Shown one piece after another: positions 1-9,290 of a DNA stretch of 64,000 nt. Positions within the stretch are counted from its first letter, which is position 1; each line of letters begins with the position of its first letter. The translations under genes and the position numbers were made by a program. The DNA is from Cedecea lapagei (GTDB lineage: Bacteria > Pseudomonadota > Gammaproteobacteria > Enterobacterales > Enterobacteriaceae), in the NCBI RefSeq assembly GCF_900635955.1, contig NZ_LR134201.1, forward strand, positions 2,046,001 through 2,110,000, in the 5' to 3' direction. The notes below the pieces were generated by a model. It was not told where the DNA came from and searched no databases. It saw nothing but the letters and a program-made list of their open reading frames with translations.

Positions 1-89
1 GCGTCATGCGCCACGCGGATGCAGGCTATGATATTGCTATCGAGTGTGCAAAAGAGCACGGTCTGAACCTGCCTATGCTGGCGAAGTAG
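1..89 (+). CDS. hutU: Urocanate hydratase, C-terminal end (partial)
   Basis: The reading frame open from base 3 encodes the last 28 residues of a protein ending NLPMLAK before TAG at 87-89. The stretch with RHADAGYDIAIECAKEHGLN is the typical C-terminus of urocanase, which converts urocanate to imidazolonepropionate in histidine breakdown. The gene starts upstream of the window. It lies 51 bases before hutI on the same strand, as expected for one hut operon. The call rests on this short tail together with the two hut genes that follow. Confidence 0.85.
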   Translation, partial: VMRHADAGYDIAIECAKEHGLNLPMLAK

Positions 90-140
90 TTCCTCTGTGG
101 CGCGGCACTCGCCGCGCCCTGTCCTGATGAGAGAGATCTT

Positions 141-1350
141 ATGCGGATTTTATGGCACAACTGCCACATCACCACGATGGTCAACGGCCACTACAACCTT
201 ATCGAAGACGCGGCGTTAATCACCGAAGACGACAAAATTGTCTGGGTTGGCGCTTCTGCCCAGCGCCCAGGCCAGCCCTGCGACGAAGAGCGAGATCTTC
301 AGGGTAAGCTGGTGACCCCCCGGCCTGATCGACTGCCACACCCATAGCGTGTTCGGCGGCAACCGTGGCAAGGAATTTGAGATGCGTCTTAACGGCGCAA
401 CCTATGCGGATATTGCCGCGGCGGGCGGCGGTATCGCCAGCACGGTAAAGGCCACGCGTCAGGCAAGCGAAGCCGAGCTGCTGAAAAGCGCCAGCCGCCG
501 CATTCATGCGCTGCGCAAAGACGGCGTGACCACGCTGGAAGTGAAATCAGGCTACGGCCTCAGTTTTGAAGATGAGCGCAAAATGCTGCGCGTTATCCGC
601 CAGCTGGCGAAAACCCTGCCGCTGACGATTTATAGCACCTGCCTTGCCGCCCACGCTCTTCCCCCGGAATACAAAGATCGCAGCGACGATTTTATCACTG
701 AGGTATGCGAGCGCTGGTTACCGGCTCTGCATGACGAAGGGCTGGTTGACGCCGTAGATGCCTTTTGCGAACACCTGGCGTTTTCCGTACCGCAGGTTGA
801 ACGCGTCTTCGTCAAAGCCCATGAGCTGGGCCTGCCGGTTAAACTCCACGCCGAGCAGCTTTCACTTCTGCACGGCGCGGGGCTTGCCGCTCGCCATAAT
901 GCGCTCTCTGCCGACCATCTCGAATATCTCTGCGAAGAAGATATTGCCCTGATGGCAAAGCACAATACGACGGCGGTTCTCCTGCCGGGGGCATTTTACT
1001 TCCTGCGTGAAACGCAAAAACCGCCGGTTTCACTGCTGCGTAAACATCAGGTGCCGATGGCGATTTCCAGCGATCTCAACCCCGGCACTTCTCCGGTGCA
1101 GTCGCTGCGGCTGATGATGAACATGGCCTGCACGCTGTTTGGCCTGACGCCTGAAGAAGCGCTGGCTGGCGTAACGCTTAATGCCGCGCGCGCGCTGGGC
1201 ATCAGCGATAAAGCGGGCTCGCTTGAAGCCGGTAAAGAAGCAAACTTTGTCGCCTGGGAGGTAGAGCACCCCGCCGAGCTCAGCTACTGGCTGGGCGGCT
1301 CGCTGTCAAAACAGGTTATCTATCACGGGAAAGAGGTGTGGAATGATTAA
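141..1350 (+). pseudogene. hutI: Imidazolonepropionase with a single-base frameshift
   Basis: HutI opens the imidazolone ring to give N-formimino-glutamate. The first frame (from ATG 141) reads well to KLVTP. It then runs into a stretch of six C at 306-311 and stops at 345-347. The rest (CHTHSVFGG onwards) continues one frame over to 1350. Removing one C restores VTPGLIDCHTHS, the metal-binding H-x-H of the amidohydrolase family. Downstream the metal and substrate motifs KLHAEQ, SADHLE and SSDLNPGTSP are intact. Total length of about 402 residues fits the family. The break is one extra C in a homopolymer, so it may be a sequencing error rather than a real lesion. The end overlaps hutG by 8 bases (ATGATTAA). 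Confidence 0.9.
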
Positions 1351-2140
1351 GGGCTTTGAGCTTCACCAGGGCAAACTGCCGCTGCTTATCAGTATGCCGC
1401 ATCCCGGCACGCAGCTGACGCCGGAAGTGGCTAACGGGCTGACGGCGCGGGCAAAAAAACTTGAGGATACCGACTGGCACATTCCAAAACTTTACCAGCC
1501 GATAGGCGAAATGGGCGCCAGTATGCTCAGCGCCAACTACTCCCGCTATGTGGTCGATCTGAACCGTCCCTCGGACGATAAGCCGCTTTATACCACCGCC
1601 ACCACCGGGCTCTACCCGGACATCTTTTTTGACGGTGAACCGCTGTTTGAGGCGGGTAAATCTCCCGACGAGCAGGCCAGAGCCGATATTCTGACCAACA
1701 TCTGGCGGCCTTATCATCAGGCGCTTGCTGTGGAGCTGGCTCGACTAAAAGAAACCTTCGGCTACGCGATCCTGTGGGACGCGCACTCCATCAAGTCCGT
1801 AGTCCCTCGCCTCTTTGAAGGCCGCCTGCCGGACCTGAACTTTGGCACCGCCGACGGCGCCAGCTGTGACCCAGCGCTAAGCGAAGAGCTGCTGAATACC
1901 AGCGAGCGCTTTAACGGCTACAGCAAAGTCCTCAACGGACGCTTCAAGGGAGGTTACATCACCCGTCACTACGGCGCGCCGGAGCAAAACATCCATGCCG
2001 TGCAGCTGGAAGTGGCGCAGCGCTGCTATATGGACGAAGAGAGCTTCGCCTGGTCAGACGACAAAGGCGAGCAGTTCCAGCAGTTGCTGACACGGCTGAT
2101 TGAGACGGCGCTGGACTGGGGAAAACGTCGCTACGGCTAA
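1343..2140 (+). CDS. hutG: N-formylglutamate deformylase
   Basis: The 265-residue product belongs to the N-formylglutamate amidohydrolase family and would release formate and glutamate at the end of histidine degradation. N-terminal SMPHPGTQL and the central LWDAHSIKS are typical metal-binding segments of the family. The ATG overlaps the hutI stop, indicating translational coupling. If hutI is truly broken, hutG could still be translated but the pathway would stall at imidazolonepropionate. Confidence 0.93.
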   Translation: MIKGFELHQGKLPLLISMPHPGTQLTPEVANGLTARAKKLEDTDWHIPKLYQPIGEMGASMLSANYSRYVVDLNRPSDDKPLYTTATTGLYPDIFFDGEPLFEAGKSPDEQARADILTNIWRPYHQALAVELARLKETFGYAILWDAHSIKSVVPRLFEGRLPDLNFGTADGASCDPALSEELLNTSERFNGYSKVLNGRFKGGYITRHYGAPEQNIHAVQLEVAQRCYMDEESFAWSDDKGEQFQQLLTRLIETALDWGKRRYG

Positions 2141-2145
2141 TCCTG

Positions 2146-2174
2146 TTGACATAATTTGTTAAAAGCGTACTTTT
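2146..2174 (+). promoter_or_regulatory. Promoter candidate for the GlxA-type regulator
   Basis: A perfect TTGACA -35 hexamer at 2146-2151 is followed after 17 bases by a weak -10 (ACTTTT, 2169-2174). Transcription would start near 2181, on the ATG itself. No convincing ribosome binding site precedes that ATG, so the message may be nearly leaderless. This is inferred from sequence pattern only. Confidence 0.4.
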
Positions 2175-2180
2175 CCGGAC

Positions 2181-3161
2181 ATGAGAAATATACTTATCAT
2201 TGTCCCGGATGGCGGCATGCTGTTTGAAGCTGCAGGTATCGCCGATATTCTGATGCAGGCTAACCGCCTGCATACGGAGGCGCTGGCCGAACCTCGCTAC
2301 CGCATCCGCATCGCTACCACGCAGCCTCATCACGTCGTTCACGGGATCTCCGGCCTGAATCTGCTTGCCGACCACAGGCTTGTGGACCTCAACCCCGAAG
2401 AGCCTCGCGACACTATCATGATTACCGGCAAAGGCCTTAGCGAGCCGGAAGGCAGCGCCGTAGTAGAGTGGATACGGCGCGCGGCCCCGAATGCCGAACG
2501 CATTGCTTCCATTTGCGGCGGCGCCATTTTGCTGGCGCAGGCCGGGCTATTAAACGGCCGCAGGGCAACCACCCACTGGCGGCTGCTGGAGGAGATGCAG
2601 GCCCGCTGGCCGCAAATCAACGTGGAAGGCGGTCCACTTTATATTCAGGACGGCCCGGTGTGGACCTCAGGCGGCGTCAGCTCCGGCTTCGATCTCACGC
2701 TGGCGCTGGTGGAGGCCGATTATGGCTTCACCCTCGCCCGCGACGTCGCCCAGGATTTAGTGATGTACCTGCGTCGCCCCGGCGGCCAGCTGCAGTTTAG
2801 CCGCTATCATCTGCGCCAGGCCGCCAATACCGGGCCTATCGGCCAGCTGCAGGACTGGCTGCTGGATAACCTGGCGGAGGATTTGTCGGTGGAGAAGCTG
2901 GCGGAGCGGGTTGCCATGAGCCCGCGTAATTTTACCCGAGTTTTTACCCGCGAAACTGGCGTAACCCCCGCCCGCTATGTGGAAGAAGCCCGGCTTGCCG
3001 CCGCGCGCCATCTGCTGGAACAGTCAACCGATACCCTTGAGCGAGTCGCCGCCGCCTCAGGCTTCGGCAGCGCGATCAACCTTCGCCGCGTTTTCGAACG
3101 CCAGCTTCACCTGACGCCCGGCGAGTACCGCCAACGCTTCCGCTGTCGAAGGTTGGCGTGA
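2181..3161 (+). CDS. GlxA/FtrA-family transcriptional regulator (DJ-1/PfpI plus AraC HTH)
   Basis: The 326-residue protein has an N-terminal DJ-1/PfpI-like domain (about residues 1-190) containing the nucleophile-elbow-like ASICGGAILLAQAGLL. A C-terminal AraC-type double helix-turn-helix follows (about 225-322), with SVEKLAERVAMSPRNFTRVF and the closing LTPGEYRQRF. Such proteins are cytoplasmic regulators that usually sense small metabolites through the first domain. It sits 40 bases after hutG and before a GAPDH gene, so it may control either neighbour. Its target is not visible. The start is placed at 2181 because the family N-terminus (RNILIIVPDG) begins there. Confidence 0.88.
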   Translation: MRNILIIVPDGGMLFEAAGIADILMQANRLHTEALAEPRYRIRIATTQPHHVVHGISGLNLLADHRLVDLNPEEPRDTIMITGKGLSEPEGSAVVEWIRRAAPNAERIASICGGAILLAQAGLLNGRRATTHWRLLEEMQARWPQINVEGGPLYIQDGPVWTSGGVSSGFDLTLALVEADYGFTLARDVAQDLVMYLRRPGGQLQFSRYHLRQAANTGPIGQLQDWLLDNLAEDLSVEKLAERVAMSPRNFTRVFTRETGVTPARYVEEARLAAARHLLEQSTDTLERVAAASGFGSAINLRRVFERQLHLTPGEYRQRFRCRRLA

Positions 3162-3239
3162 ATTGATCCTTTTTTGTCATTTACGCCACCACCCCCCGGG
3201 CATACTCTGACGCCAGACATTCAAGAGAAGGAGTGAATC

Positions 3240-4250
3240 ATGGTTAAGGTCGGGATTAATGGATTTGGCAGGATCGGACGTAACGTGCTGCGCGCCGCGC
3301 TGGGTAACCCGGAGATTGAGGTTGTTGCTATCAACGATCTGACGGACAGCAAAACTCTCGCGCACCTGCTTAAACACGACTCGCTGATGGGAAAACTGCC
3401 TGCGCCGGTTGAAGCCTCAGAAGGCCAGCTGCACGTTGACGGCAAACCGGTTCGCGTCTTCAGCGAAAGAGATCCGGCGCTAATCCCCTGGCGCGATGTC
3501 GGCGTAGACGTTGTTATTGAGGCCACCGGTTTTTTCACCAGCCGCGATAAAGCCGAAGTTCATATCACCCACGGCGGCGCAAAACGCGTGATTATTTCTG
3601 CCCCAGGTAAAGATGACGATCTAACAATCGTGCTGGGCGTTAACCACGAAAGTTACGATCCGCAGAAGCATTTTGTGGTCAGCAACGGTAGCTGCACCAC
3701 CAACGGTCTCGCCCCAGCCGCCCAGGTTCTGCATCAGGCCTTTGGCATTGAACACGGGCTGATGAACACCACCCACGCCTACACCAACAGCCAGGCGCTG
3801 CACGATCAGCCGGAGAAAGACCTGCGCGGGGCGCGCGCGGCGGCACTGTCGATTGTTCCCTACTCCAGCGGCGCGGCAAAAGCGCTCGGTAAAGTTATCC
3901 CTGAACTGGACGGCCGCCTGACCGGCTACTCACTGCGCGTGCCGGTGCCGGTGGTCTCTATTGTCGATTTAACCGTGACGCTAAAACGTGACGTGACGGC
4001 TGAAGAAGTGAACGCGGCGTTCCGTAAAGCTGCGGAATCAGGCCCGCTGAAAAACATTCTGGGCTACAGCGATGAACCGCTCGTCTCCAGCGATTACCAG
4101 GGCGACCCACGCTCTTCAATTATCGATGGGCTCTCAACCCTGGTGATTGGCGGTAACCTGGTGAAGATCCTGGCCTGGTACGACAATGAATGGGGCTTCT
4201 CTAACCGCCTCGTTGAGCTGGCGATCCTGATGGATAAACGCGGCCTGTAA
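3240..4250 (+). CDS. Type I glyceraldehyde-3-phosphate dehydrogenase, Gram-positive-like class
   Basis: The 336-residue enzyme oxidises glyceraldehyde 3-phosphate to 1,3-bisphosphoglycerate. It has the Rossmann motif GINGFGRIGRNV, an Asp in AINDLTD that normally favours NAD, catalytic Cys152 in SCTTN and His179 in NTTHAYTN. The segment HAYTNSQ...DLRGARAAALSIVP resembles the enzymes of Gram-positive bacteria more than E. coli GapA (HATTATQ...). The residue after SCTTN is Gly instead of the usual Cys. It is therefore probably a second, accessory GAPDH rather than housekeeping gapA. AGAAGGAG just upstream is a strong ribosome binding site. A hairpin terminator follows. Confidence 0.9.
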   Translation: MVKVGINGFGRIGRNVLRAALGNPEIEVVAINDLTDSKTLAHLLKHDSLMGKLPAPVEASEGQLHVDGKPVRVFSERDPALIPWRDVGVDVVIEATGFFTSRDKAEVHITHGGAKRVIISAPGKDDDLTIVLGVNHESYDPQKHFVVSNGSCTTNGLAPAAQVLHQAFGIEHGLMNTTHAYTNSQALHDQPEKDLRGARAAALSIVPYSSGAAKALGKVIPELDGRLTGYSLRVPVPVVSIVDLTVTLKRDVTAEEVNAAFRKAAESGPLKNILGYSDEPLVSSDYQGDPRSSIIDGLSTLVIGGNLVKILAWYDNEWGFSNRLVELAILMDKRGL

Positions 4251-4265
4251 GACCTGCCCAACGTT

Positions 4266-4290
4266 AAAAGCCAGCCTCCCGGCTGGCTTT
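4266..4290. terminator. Bidirectional intrinsic terminator between GAPDH and the serine hydrolase
   Basis: A 7-bp stem (4270-4276 with 4281-4287) and TCCC loop are flanked by AAAA on the left and TTT on the right. It lies between the convergent ends of the GAPDH gene and the minus-strand hydrolase. Confidence 0.75.
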
Positions 4291-4294
4291 CTGG

Positions 4295-5605
4295 TTACTT
4301 AAGCGAATTCGCTATGGCGTTAAACATCAGCGATGCCTCCAGCGGCTGCGCGCTGAAAGAGGGTTCCGCCTTCGGCCAGGTAGACCACTGAACGATCACC
4401 AGCTTCTCTTTCTGGTTCACCATGATCATCTGTCCAAAGATCCCCAGCGCCCACATTGAGTCCTTACTTTCCAGACCGTGCTTCGGCCCTACGTCGCCCG
4501 CGTTAGCCGGTACGCTGTTGTTCCACCACTCAAAACCGTAGCTGCCATCCGGGTGCGCGTCGGTGACAGATTTCTGCGCTTTATTCCAGTCGCGGGCCTG
4601 CTGGACCCAGCCATCGGGCAGCATCTTCTTGCCGTCCGGCAGAACGCCGTTATTCATAATGAACAGGCCAAATTTCCCCCAGTCTTCAAGCGTAGCGTTG
4701 AAGCCGTGGGCGCCGACATCATGTTTCCCCTTCTGGTAGCTGTGCCACACGCCATCGTGCGTCATGCCGTAGGGCTGCCAGATAGTTTCCTGCAGGTTTT
4801 GCGCCAGAGATTTCCCCGTCGCCTTTTCCAGAGTATCGCCGAGCAGCCAGGCACCACCGGAGGAGTAAGACCAGACCTCACCGGGCTTGGCGTAATCTTT
4901 ACGCTGTGGATCTTTCACCAGCTTGTTTACGCAGTCGTAGGTACCGCTATTGGCTTCACACTGGGTTAACAGGGCAAAGTCAGACTTTGGATCGGTGTAA
5001 TCTTCTCCCCAGTTCACGCCGGAAGTATGCTGCAATAGCTGGCGTATCGTGACATGTTGCCAGGCGGTGCCTTTCACGTCGGGGTTATACTTGACGATCT
5101 CGTCATCCAGCGAGGTGATTTTCCCCTCTTTCAGCGCCACGCCCACCAGCGTAGACACCACGGATTTCCCCACGGATCGTGATGTCCAGAGCGTCGTAGG
5201 CGTATTGCCTTCGCCGTAGTAATCCCAGACTATTTTACCGTCCTTAATTACCATCATGCCGGTCACGCTGTTTCGTTTCAGATACTCGCCCAGCTTAAAA
5301 TCATGCCCGCCATACTGGTAGCTTACATCTGATAGATCCTTTGCCTCACGTGGAACAGGTATTGGCTGCCCTGCTTTAAACACATCCCCCTCGTAAGAGC
5401 GATAGTCATTACGAAAGCCCACCACGCGCTGCTGCTGGTTCCATGTCAGCATCTCTTTTACGTCTGGCAGTTTGGTGTCAGCGGGAGCGGGACAAGTTGC
5501 GAGCTGGAGCGCCTTGCAGTCCGCAGCGGCAGAGGCGGCGTGCGCCTGCAGAGCGGCGCCAAGGCAGAGGGTAAGCAGGCAAATTCCCGTATTCAGTTTG
5601 CTCAT
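4295..5605 (-). CDS. Secreted serine hydrolase of the beta-lactamase/6-aminohexanoate-dimer hydrolase superfamily
   Basis: The 436-residue precursor has a signal peptide (about residues 1-24, ending AHA). The catalytic SxxK is S144-V-G-K147 within TSRSVGKSVVSTL, and a YSS motif at residue 247 supplies the second catalytic element. These define the serine penicilloyl-transferase fold. Overall length and spacing look more like NylB/EstB-type hydrolases than AmpC, so the substrate (small amide or ester) is unknown and antibiotic hydrolysis should not be assumed. It is probably periplasmic. It stands alone, with a terminator beyond its 3' end. Four Cys after the signal peptide may form disulfides. 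Confidence 0.8.
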   Translation of the reverse strand: MSKLNTGICLLTLCLGAALQAHAASAAADCKALQLATCPAPADTKLPDVKEMLTWNQQQRVVGFRNDYRSYEGDVFKAGQPIPVPREAKDLSDVSYQYGGHDFKLGEYLKRNSVTGMMVIKDGKIVWDYYGEGNTPTTLWTSRSVGKSVVSTLVGVALKEGKITSLDDEIVKYNPDVKGTAWQHVTIRQLLQHTSGVNWGEDYTDPKSDFALLTQCEANSGTYDCVNKLVKDPQRKDYAKPGEVWSYSSGGAWLLGDTLEKATGKSLAQNLQETIWQPYGMTHDGVWHSYQKGKHDVGAHGFNATLEDWGKFGLFIMNNGVLPDGKKMLPDGWVQQARDWNKAQKSVTDAHPDGSYGFEWWNNSVPANAGDVGPKHGLESKDSMWALGIFGQMIMVNQKEKLVIVQWSTWPKAEPSFSAQPLEASLMFNAIANSLK

Positions 5606-5730
5606 CGTGTTTTCCTTAAAGTGGCGTTATCGCCTGTCAACACGGAGACTGTAGGGCAGATGTTTTAATAAGAGATATCAGTTAGCGGGGGAATATCCCC
5701 CATTAGAGAAGAAGGGACTCTATCAAAAGC

Positions 5731-5756
5731 AAAAAAAACCCCTGCGTAAGCAGGGG
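5731..5756 (-). terminator. Terminator of mqo
   Basis: A 7-bp G/C stem (5739-5745 with 5750-5756) and GTAA loop are preceded on the plus strand by eight A. On the minus transcript this is a stem followed by eight U, 27 bases after the mqo stop. Confidence 0.85.
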
Positions 5757-5782
5757 CTGATTAACTCGTTTAGGCGTAAAAC

Positions 5783-7432
5783 TTACAGCGCCATATCGTG
5801 CTGAGGAGAGGCCTCGGCCTTCGGCTCGGCTGGTTTTGCCTGCGGCGTTGTAGTCTGGTCATTCATCTGAATAACAGGCGGTTTGGTCAGTTGCAGCGTG
5901 GCCGCAGTGTCATCCCAAACTTTCTGAGTCAGCGCCACATTGCCGTTCATCTCCTGGCCATAGCTAGGCACAACCGCACGGATCTTGCTCTGCCATTCAG
6001 GCGAATTGAACTGCTGCGGGAACATCTGCTTAAGCACGTTCAGCGTGATTGGCGCGGCGGTAGAGGCACCCGGAGAAGCCCCAAGCAGCGCAGAGATGGT
6101 TTTCTGCTGGTCAACAACCACTTCGGTACCCAGCTTCAGCACGCCGCCTTTGTTCTCATCTTTCTTGATGATCTGAACACGCTGGCCGGCCTGAATCAGT
6201 TTCCAGTCCTCTTTACGCGCCTGCGGATAGTACTCTTTCAGCGCTTCAAAGCGGTCTTCATCGCTCAGCATCACCTGGCTAATCAGGTATTTAACCAGAT
6301 CGAAGTTATCCAGGCCTACGTCGGTCATCGGCATAAAGTTGCTGGTGGTCGTCGTGCTCAGCAGATCGAAGAAGGAGCCGTTTTTCAGGAACTTGGTGGA
6401 GAAGGTTGCGAACGGCCCGAACAGCACCACGCGCTTGCCGTCAATAAAGCGAGCATCAATGTGCGGCACGGACATTGGCGGTGCGCCTACGGACGCCTGA
6501 CCGTATACTTTTTCAAGATGCTGGCTGGTCACCGCCGGGTTTTCGGTCATCAGGAATGAACCACCTACCGGGAAACCGGCATAGTTTTTCGACTCCGGAA
6601 TACCGGTTTCCTGCAGCAGCTTCAGCGCGCCGCCGCCGGCACCGATGAAGACATATTTCGCGTCGATGGCGTGCTCTTTGCCGCTGGTGACGTCTTTGAT
6701 GGTCACATGCCAGGAGTTATCGCCGTTACGCTTGAAATCAGTGACTTCAGAAGAGGTTTGCAGCGAGAAATTCGGGCTTTTTTTCAGGCTACCGATCAGC
6801 TGACGGGTAATTTCACCGTAGTTAACGTCGGTTCCGACCGGCGTCCAGGTGGCCGCGACTTTCTGGTTCGGGTCGCGCCCTTCCATCACCAGCGGAGCCC
6901 ACTGCTTAATCTGCTCATGGTTGGTGGAGAATTTCATGCCCTGGAACAGGGTTGTTTTCTGCAGCGCATCATAACGCTTGGTCAGATACTCAACGTTTTT
7001 ATCGCCCCAGACAAAACTCATGTGCGGCGTGGAATTAATAAACGAGTGCGGGTCATTCAAAATACCGCGCTGAATTTGCGCAGACCAGAACTGACGGGAA
7101 ATCATGAACTGCTCGTTAATTTCCAGCGCCTTGCTGACATCAATAGAACCGTCCGGACGTTCCGGCGTATAGTTAAGTTCCATATTTGCCGAATGCCCGG
7201 TACCGGCGTTATTCCAGCCGTTCGAGGACTCAAGCGCCACGCCGTCAAGTTTCTCAACCATGACCTGTTTCCAGTCCGGCTGCAGCTCCTGGAGCCACGT
7301 CCCGAGGGAGGCGCTCATGATGCCGCCGCCGATCAGCAGGAAGTCGGTTTTTTGCGTGGAATCCGCGTTAGCGTAGCTGGCAGAGCTTACGAATAACGCC
7401 AGTGTTGTCAGGGAAATAATTGTCTTTTTCAT
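5783..7432 (-). CDS. mqo: Malate:quinone oxidoreductase
   Basis: Mqo oxidises malate to oxaloacetate and passes electrons to the quinone pool at the inner membrane. The product aligns along its length with E. coli Mqo. It has the FAD-binding LLIGGGIMSASLG near the N-terminus, SSNGWNNAGTGHSA, SFVWG, SVGAPPMSVPHID and ALLGASPGASTAAPI. I place the start at MKKTIISL (7432), three codons inside the longest frame, because the Lys-Lys plus hydrophobic leader matches E. coli. No good Shine-Dalgarno is seen for either ATG. The C-terminal tail (after about residue 515) is rich in Pro, Ala and Lys. A strong terminator follows. Confidence 0.95.
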   Translation of the reverse strand: MKKTIISLTTLALFVSSASYANADSTQKTDFLLIGGGIMSASLGTWLQELQPDWKQVMVEKLDGVALESSNGWNNAGTGHSANMELNYTPERPDGSIDVSKALEINEQFMISRQFWSAQIQRGILNDPHSFINSTPHMSFVWGDKNVEYLTKRYDALQKTTLFQGMKFSTNHEQIKQWAPLVMEGRDPNQKVAATWTPVGTDVNYGEITRQLIGSLKKSPNFSLQTSSEVTDFKRNGDNSWHVTIKDVTSGKEHAIDAKYVFIGAGGGALKLLQETGIPESKNYAGFPVGGSFLMTENPAVTSQHLEKVYGQASVGAPPMSVPHIDARFIDGKRVVLFGPFATFSTKFLKNGSFFDLLSTTTTSNFMPMTDVGLDNFDLVKYLISQVMLSDEDRFEALKEYYPQARKEDWKLIQAGQRVQIIKKDENKGGVLKLGTEVVVDQQKTISALLGASPGASTAAPITLNVLKQMFPQQFNSPEWQSKIRAVVPSYGQEMNGNVALTQKVWDDTAATLQLTKPPVIQMNDQTTTPQAKPAEPKAEASPQHDMAL

Positions 7433-7441
7433 TGCAGGCAT

Positions 7442-7810
7442 AATAATTATATTGCATCGCAGGTGAATGAAGTTCTTCTATGTTAACCCACTTTCACGAT
7501 ATTTTAAAATCTCATTCACATCTTCATTAATCCATACAATTAATGCCAATGATTTTTTTAATTAAAAAAACCAAATAAAATCAACTCATCCGAAAATAAC
7601 ACCGCGATAAAGTACATCCTGTATTTCCGAGATTATTAACGGTATTTCGCTTATTTATCGAGGTGTTATTGATCAAAAAAATCCATGCCAGAGCAAGGAT
7701 TTTTTCTCACCACCGTTGCCGCCAATCTCGTATAAATACGCCATTAACGGATTGTGCTATTTACTCAACCAGCAGCATAAAGACGCTCAATTGACAGCAG
7801 ATACGCTCGC
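7442..7810. other. AT-rich intergenic region upstream of mqo
   Basis: No coding potential is seen in these 369 bases between two minus-strand genes. The region is strongly AT-rich and includes a self-complementary run of T and A around 7554-7569. It should hold the mqo promoter and probably its respiratory and carbon regulation, but I cannot pin a specific site. Confidence 0.5.
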
Positions 7811-9235
7811 TTAGCTCGCCTCTCTGGCCTTCACGCCGGACAAAAGCTGACGGCGGGTGACGGCGGCAACCGCCAGCGCCAGCATCATCACGATCTCAGC
7901 GGCCAGGAAGCCAATCATCGCCACTGAGTAATCCCCGCTTTGGCGCTGCAGATGCAGAAACAACGCTCCGAGCACCGCAGGACCCAGCCCCAGCGCCGAC
8001 TGTTGCAGGGTACTCAGTATGGCGCTGGCCGCACCGGCATCATTCAGATCGATATCACGCATCCCGATGCGATAGAAGCTGTTAACAATCAGCGCCTGCC
8101 CGTAGCCGGTCACCAGCGTCGCGGGGGCAATAGCCAGCGGGCCTGCGTGGGTTCCATAATGGGAAAGCGTAAGCATCAGCCCCAGCAGCCCCACAACCTG
8201 GATAGCGATCCCACTCAGCAGAATCGTACTCAGCGAGTGACGAACGATCAGCCTCGGTGCAAACCAGGCTGAAACAAAATAAGAGATGCCCATAGCGATA
8301 AAGCTATTCCCGGATTGCCACGGCGCCATGCCCATCCCCGACTGCAGCGTCAGCGCCATACAGAACATAAAGCCCGACCAGCAGGTAAAGAACAGCAGCG
8401 CAATCAGCAGGCCAAACCGTATGCTGCCCAGCTTCAGCAGCCGCGGCGGCAGCAACGGCTGCAATCCACGCTGCTGCTGACCAAGCGCGCTCATGCGCAT
8501 CAGGTAGCCAAGCGGCAGCGTAGCCACCAGCATAAGCTGCATCGGCCACGGCCAGTGTAATTCAGGCCCCAGCGCCATCGGGAACAGCAGGCAGCAAAGC
8601 ATCAGGGCAAGCGTGACGGTCCCTTGCCAGTCGATGCGCGAATGGCTTTCGCTGCGCGTTTCTGGAATATAAAAGCGGCTCAATACCAGCACTAACAGGC
8701 AAATAGGCACGTTGATAAAAAACGCGTTACGCCAGCCCAGGCCTGCGATGTCCGCCGATACCAGCCAGCCACCGCCCATTTGACCGATAATAAAAGCAAT
8801 ACCGCCAATGCCGCCGTACAGGCTGATGGCGCGAGCATGCGCGGTGCCCTTTAGCGTCACGTGGAGCGTGGCAAGGATCTGAGGCACAATCAGCGCCGCA
8901 CCAACGCCTTGCAGAGTACGGGCGGCCAGCAGCCCGGTGACCGAACCGGAAATCCCACACAGGAAGGAAGCGATGCCGAAAAGCGCGACGCCCCAAAGCA
9001 GAGTCCTGCGGCGGCCGTGGTTATCCCCCAGTTTACTGCCCACCGCCAGACTAACGGCAAAGGCAACGCCGTAGAGCGCAACGATAAGCTCCAGTTGGGT
9101 TGGCGTGGTGCCCAGAGACTGGGTGATTGAGTCGAGCGCGACGTTGGTGATAGAGGTGTCGATTAACGGCAGCATCTGGCCCGTCAACAGCAGCACCAGG
9201 CCAGCACGGCCGGGCGAAACAGGCGAATTATTCAT
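7811..9235 (-). CDS. MFS drug/proton antiporter, DHA2-like
   Basis: The product of about 474 residues is almost entirely hydrophobic helices (about 14 expected). It carries the MFS motif GSKLGDNHGRRRTL between helices 2 and 3. A motif-C-like GGIGGIAFIIGQMGGGW in the fifth-helix region is typical of drug exporters. The start at 9235 (MNNSPV) is chosen because GGAG lies about six bases upstream. The longer frame would read through the likely promoter. It is divergent from an XRE regulator with a shared inverted-repeat operator, a common arrangement for a substrate-induced exporter and its repressor. Substrate unknown. Confidence 0.85.
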   Translation of the reverse strand: MNNSPVSPGRAGLVLLLTGQMLPLIDTSITNVALDSITQSLGTTPTQLELIVALYGVAFAVSLAVGSKLGDNHGRRRTLLWGVALFGIASFLCGISGSVTGLLAARTLQGVGAALIVPQILATLHVTLKGTAHARAISLYGGIGGIAFIIGQMGGGWLVSADIAGLGWRNAFFINVPICLLVLVLSRFYIPETRSESHSRIDWQGTVTLALMLCCLLFPMALGPELHWPWPMQLMLVATLPLGYLMRMSALGQQQRGLQPLLPPRLLKLGSIRFGLLIALLFFTCWSGFMFCMALTLQSGMGMAPWQSGNSFIAMGISYFVSAWFAPRLIVRHSLSTILLSGIAIQVVGLLGLMLTLSHYGTHAGPLAIAPATLVTGYGQALIVNSFYRIGMRDIDLNDAGAASAILSTLQQSALGLGPAVLGALFLHLQRQSGDYSVAMIGFLAAEIVMMLALAVAAVTRRQLLSGVKAREAS

Positions 9236-9290
9236 CAGGGACTCCATTGCATAGTTCAGGATACCGACGTAGGATCCTCCATCGTTCAAC

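Noticed and set aside
4295..5605. AmpC-type beta-lactamase
   Set aside because: It has the SxxK serine-hydrolase fold, but overall length and motif spacing are nearer to NylB/EstB-type hydrolases. No evidence for antibiotic hydrolysis.
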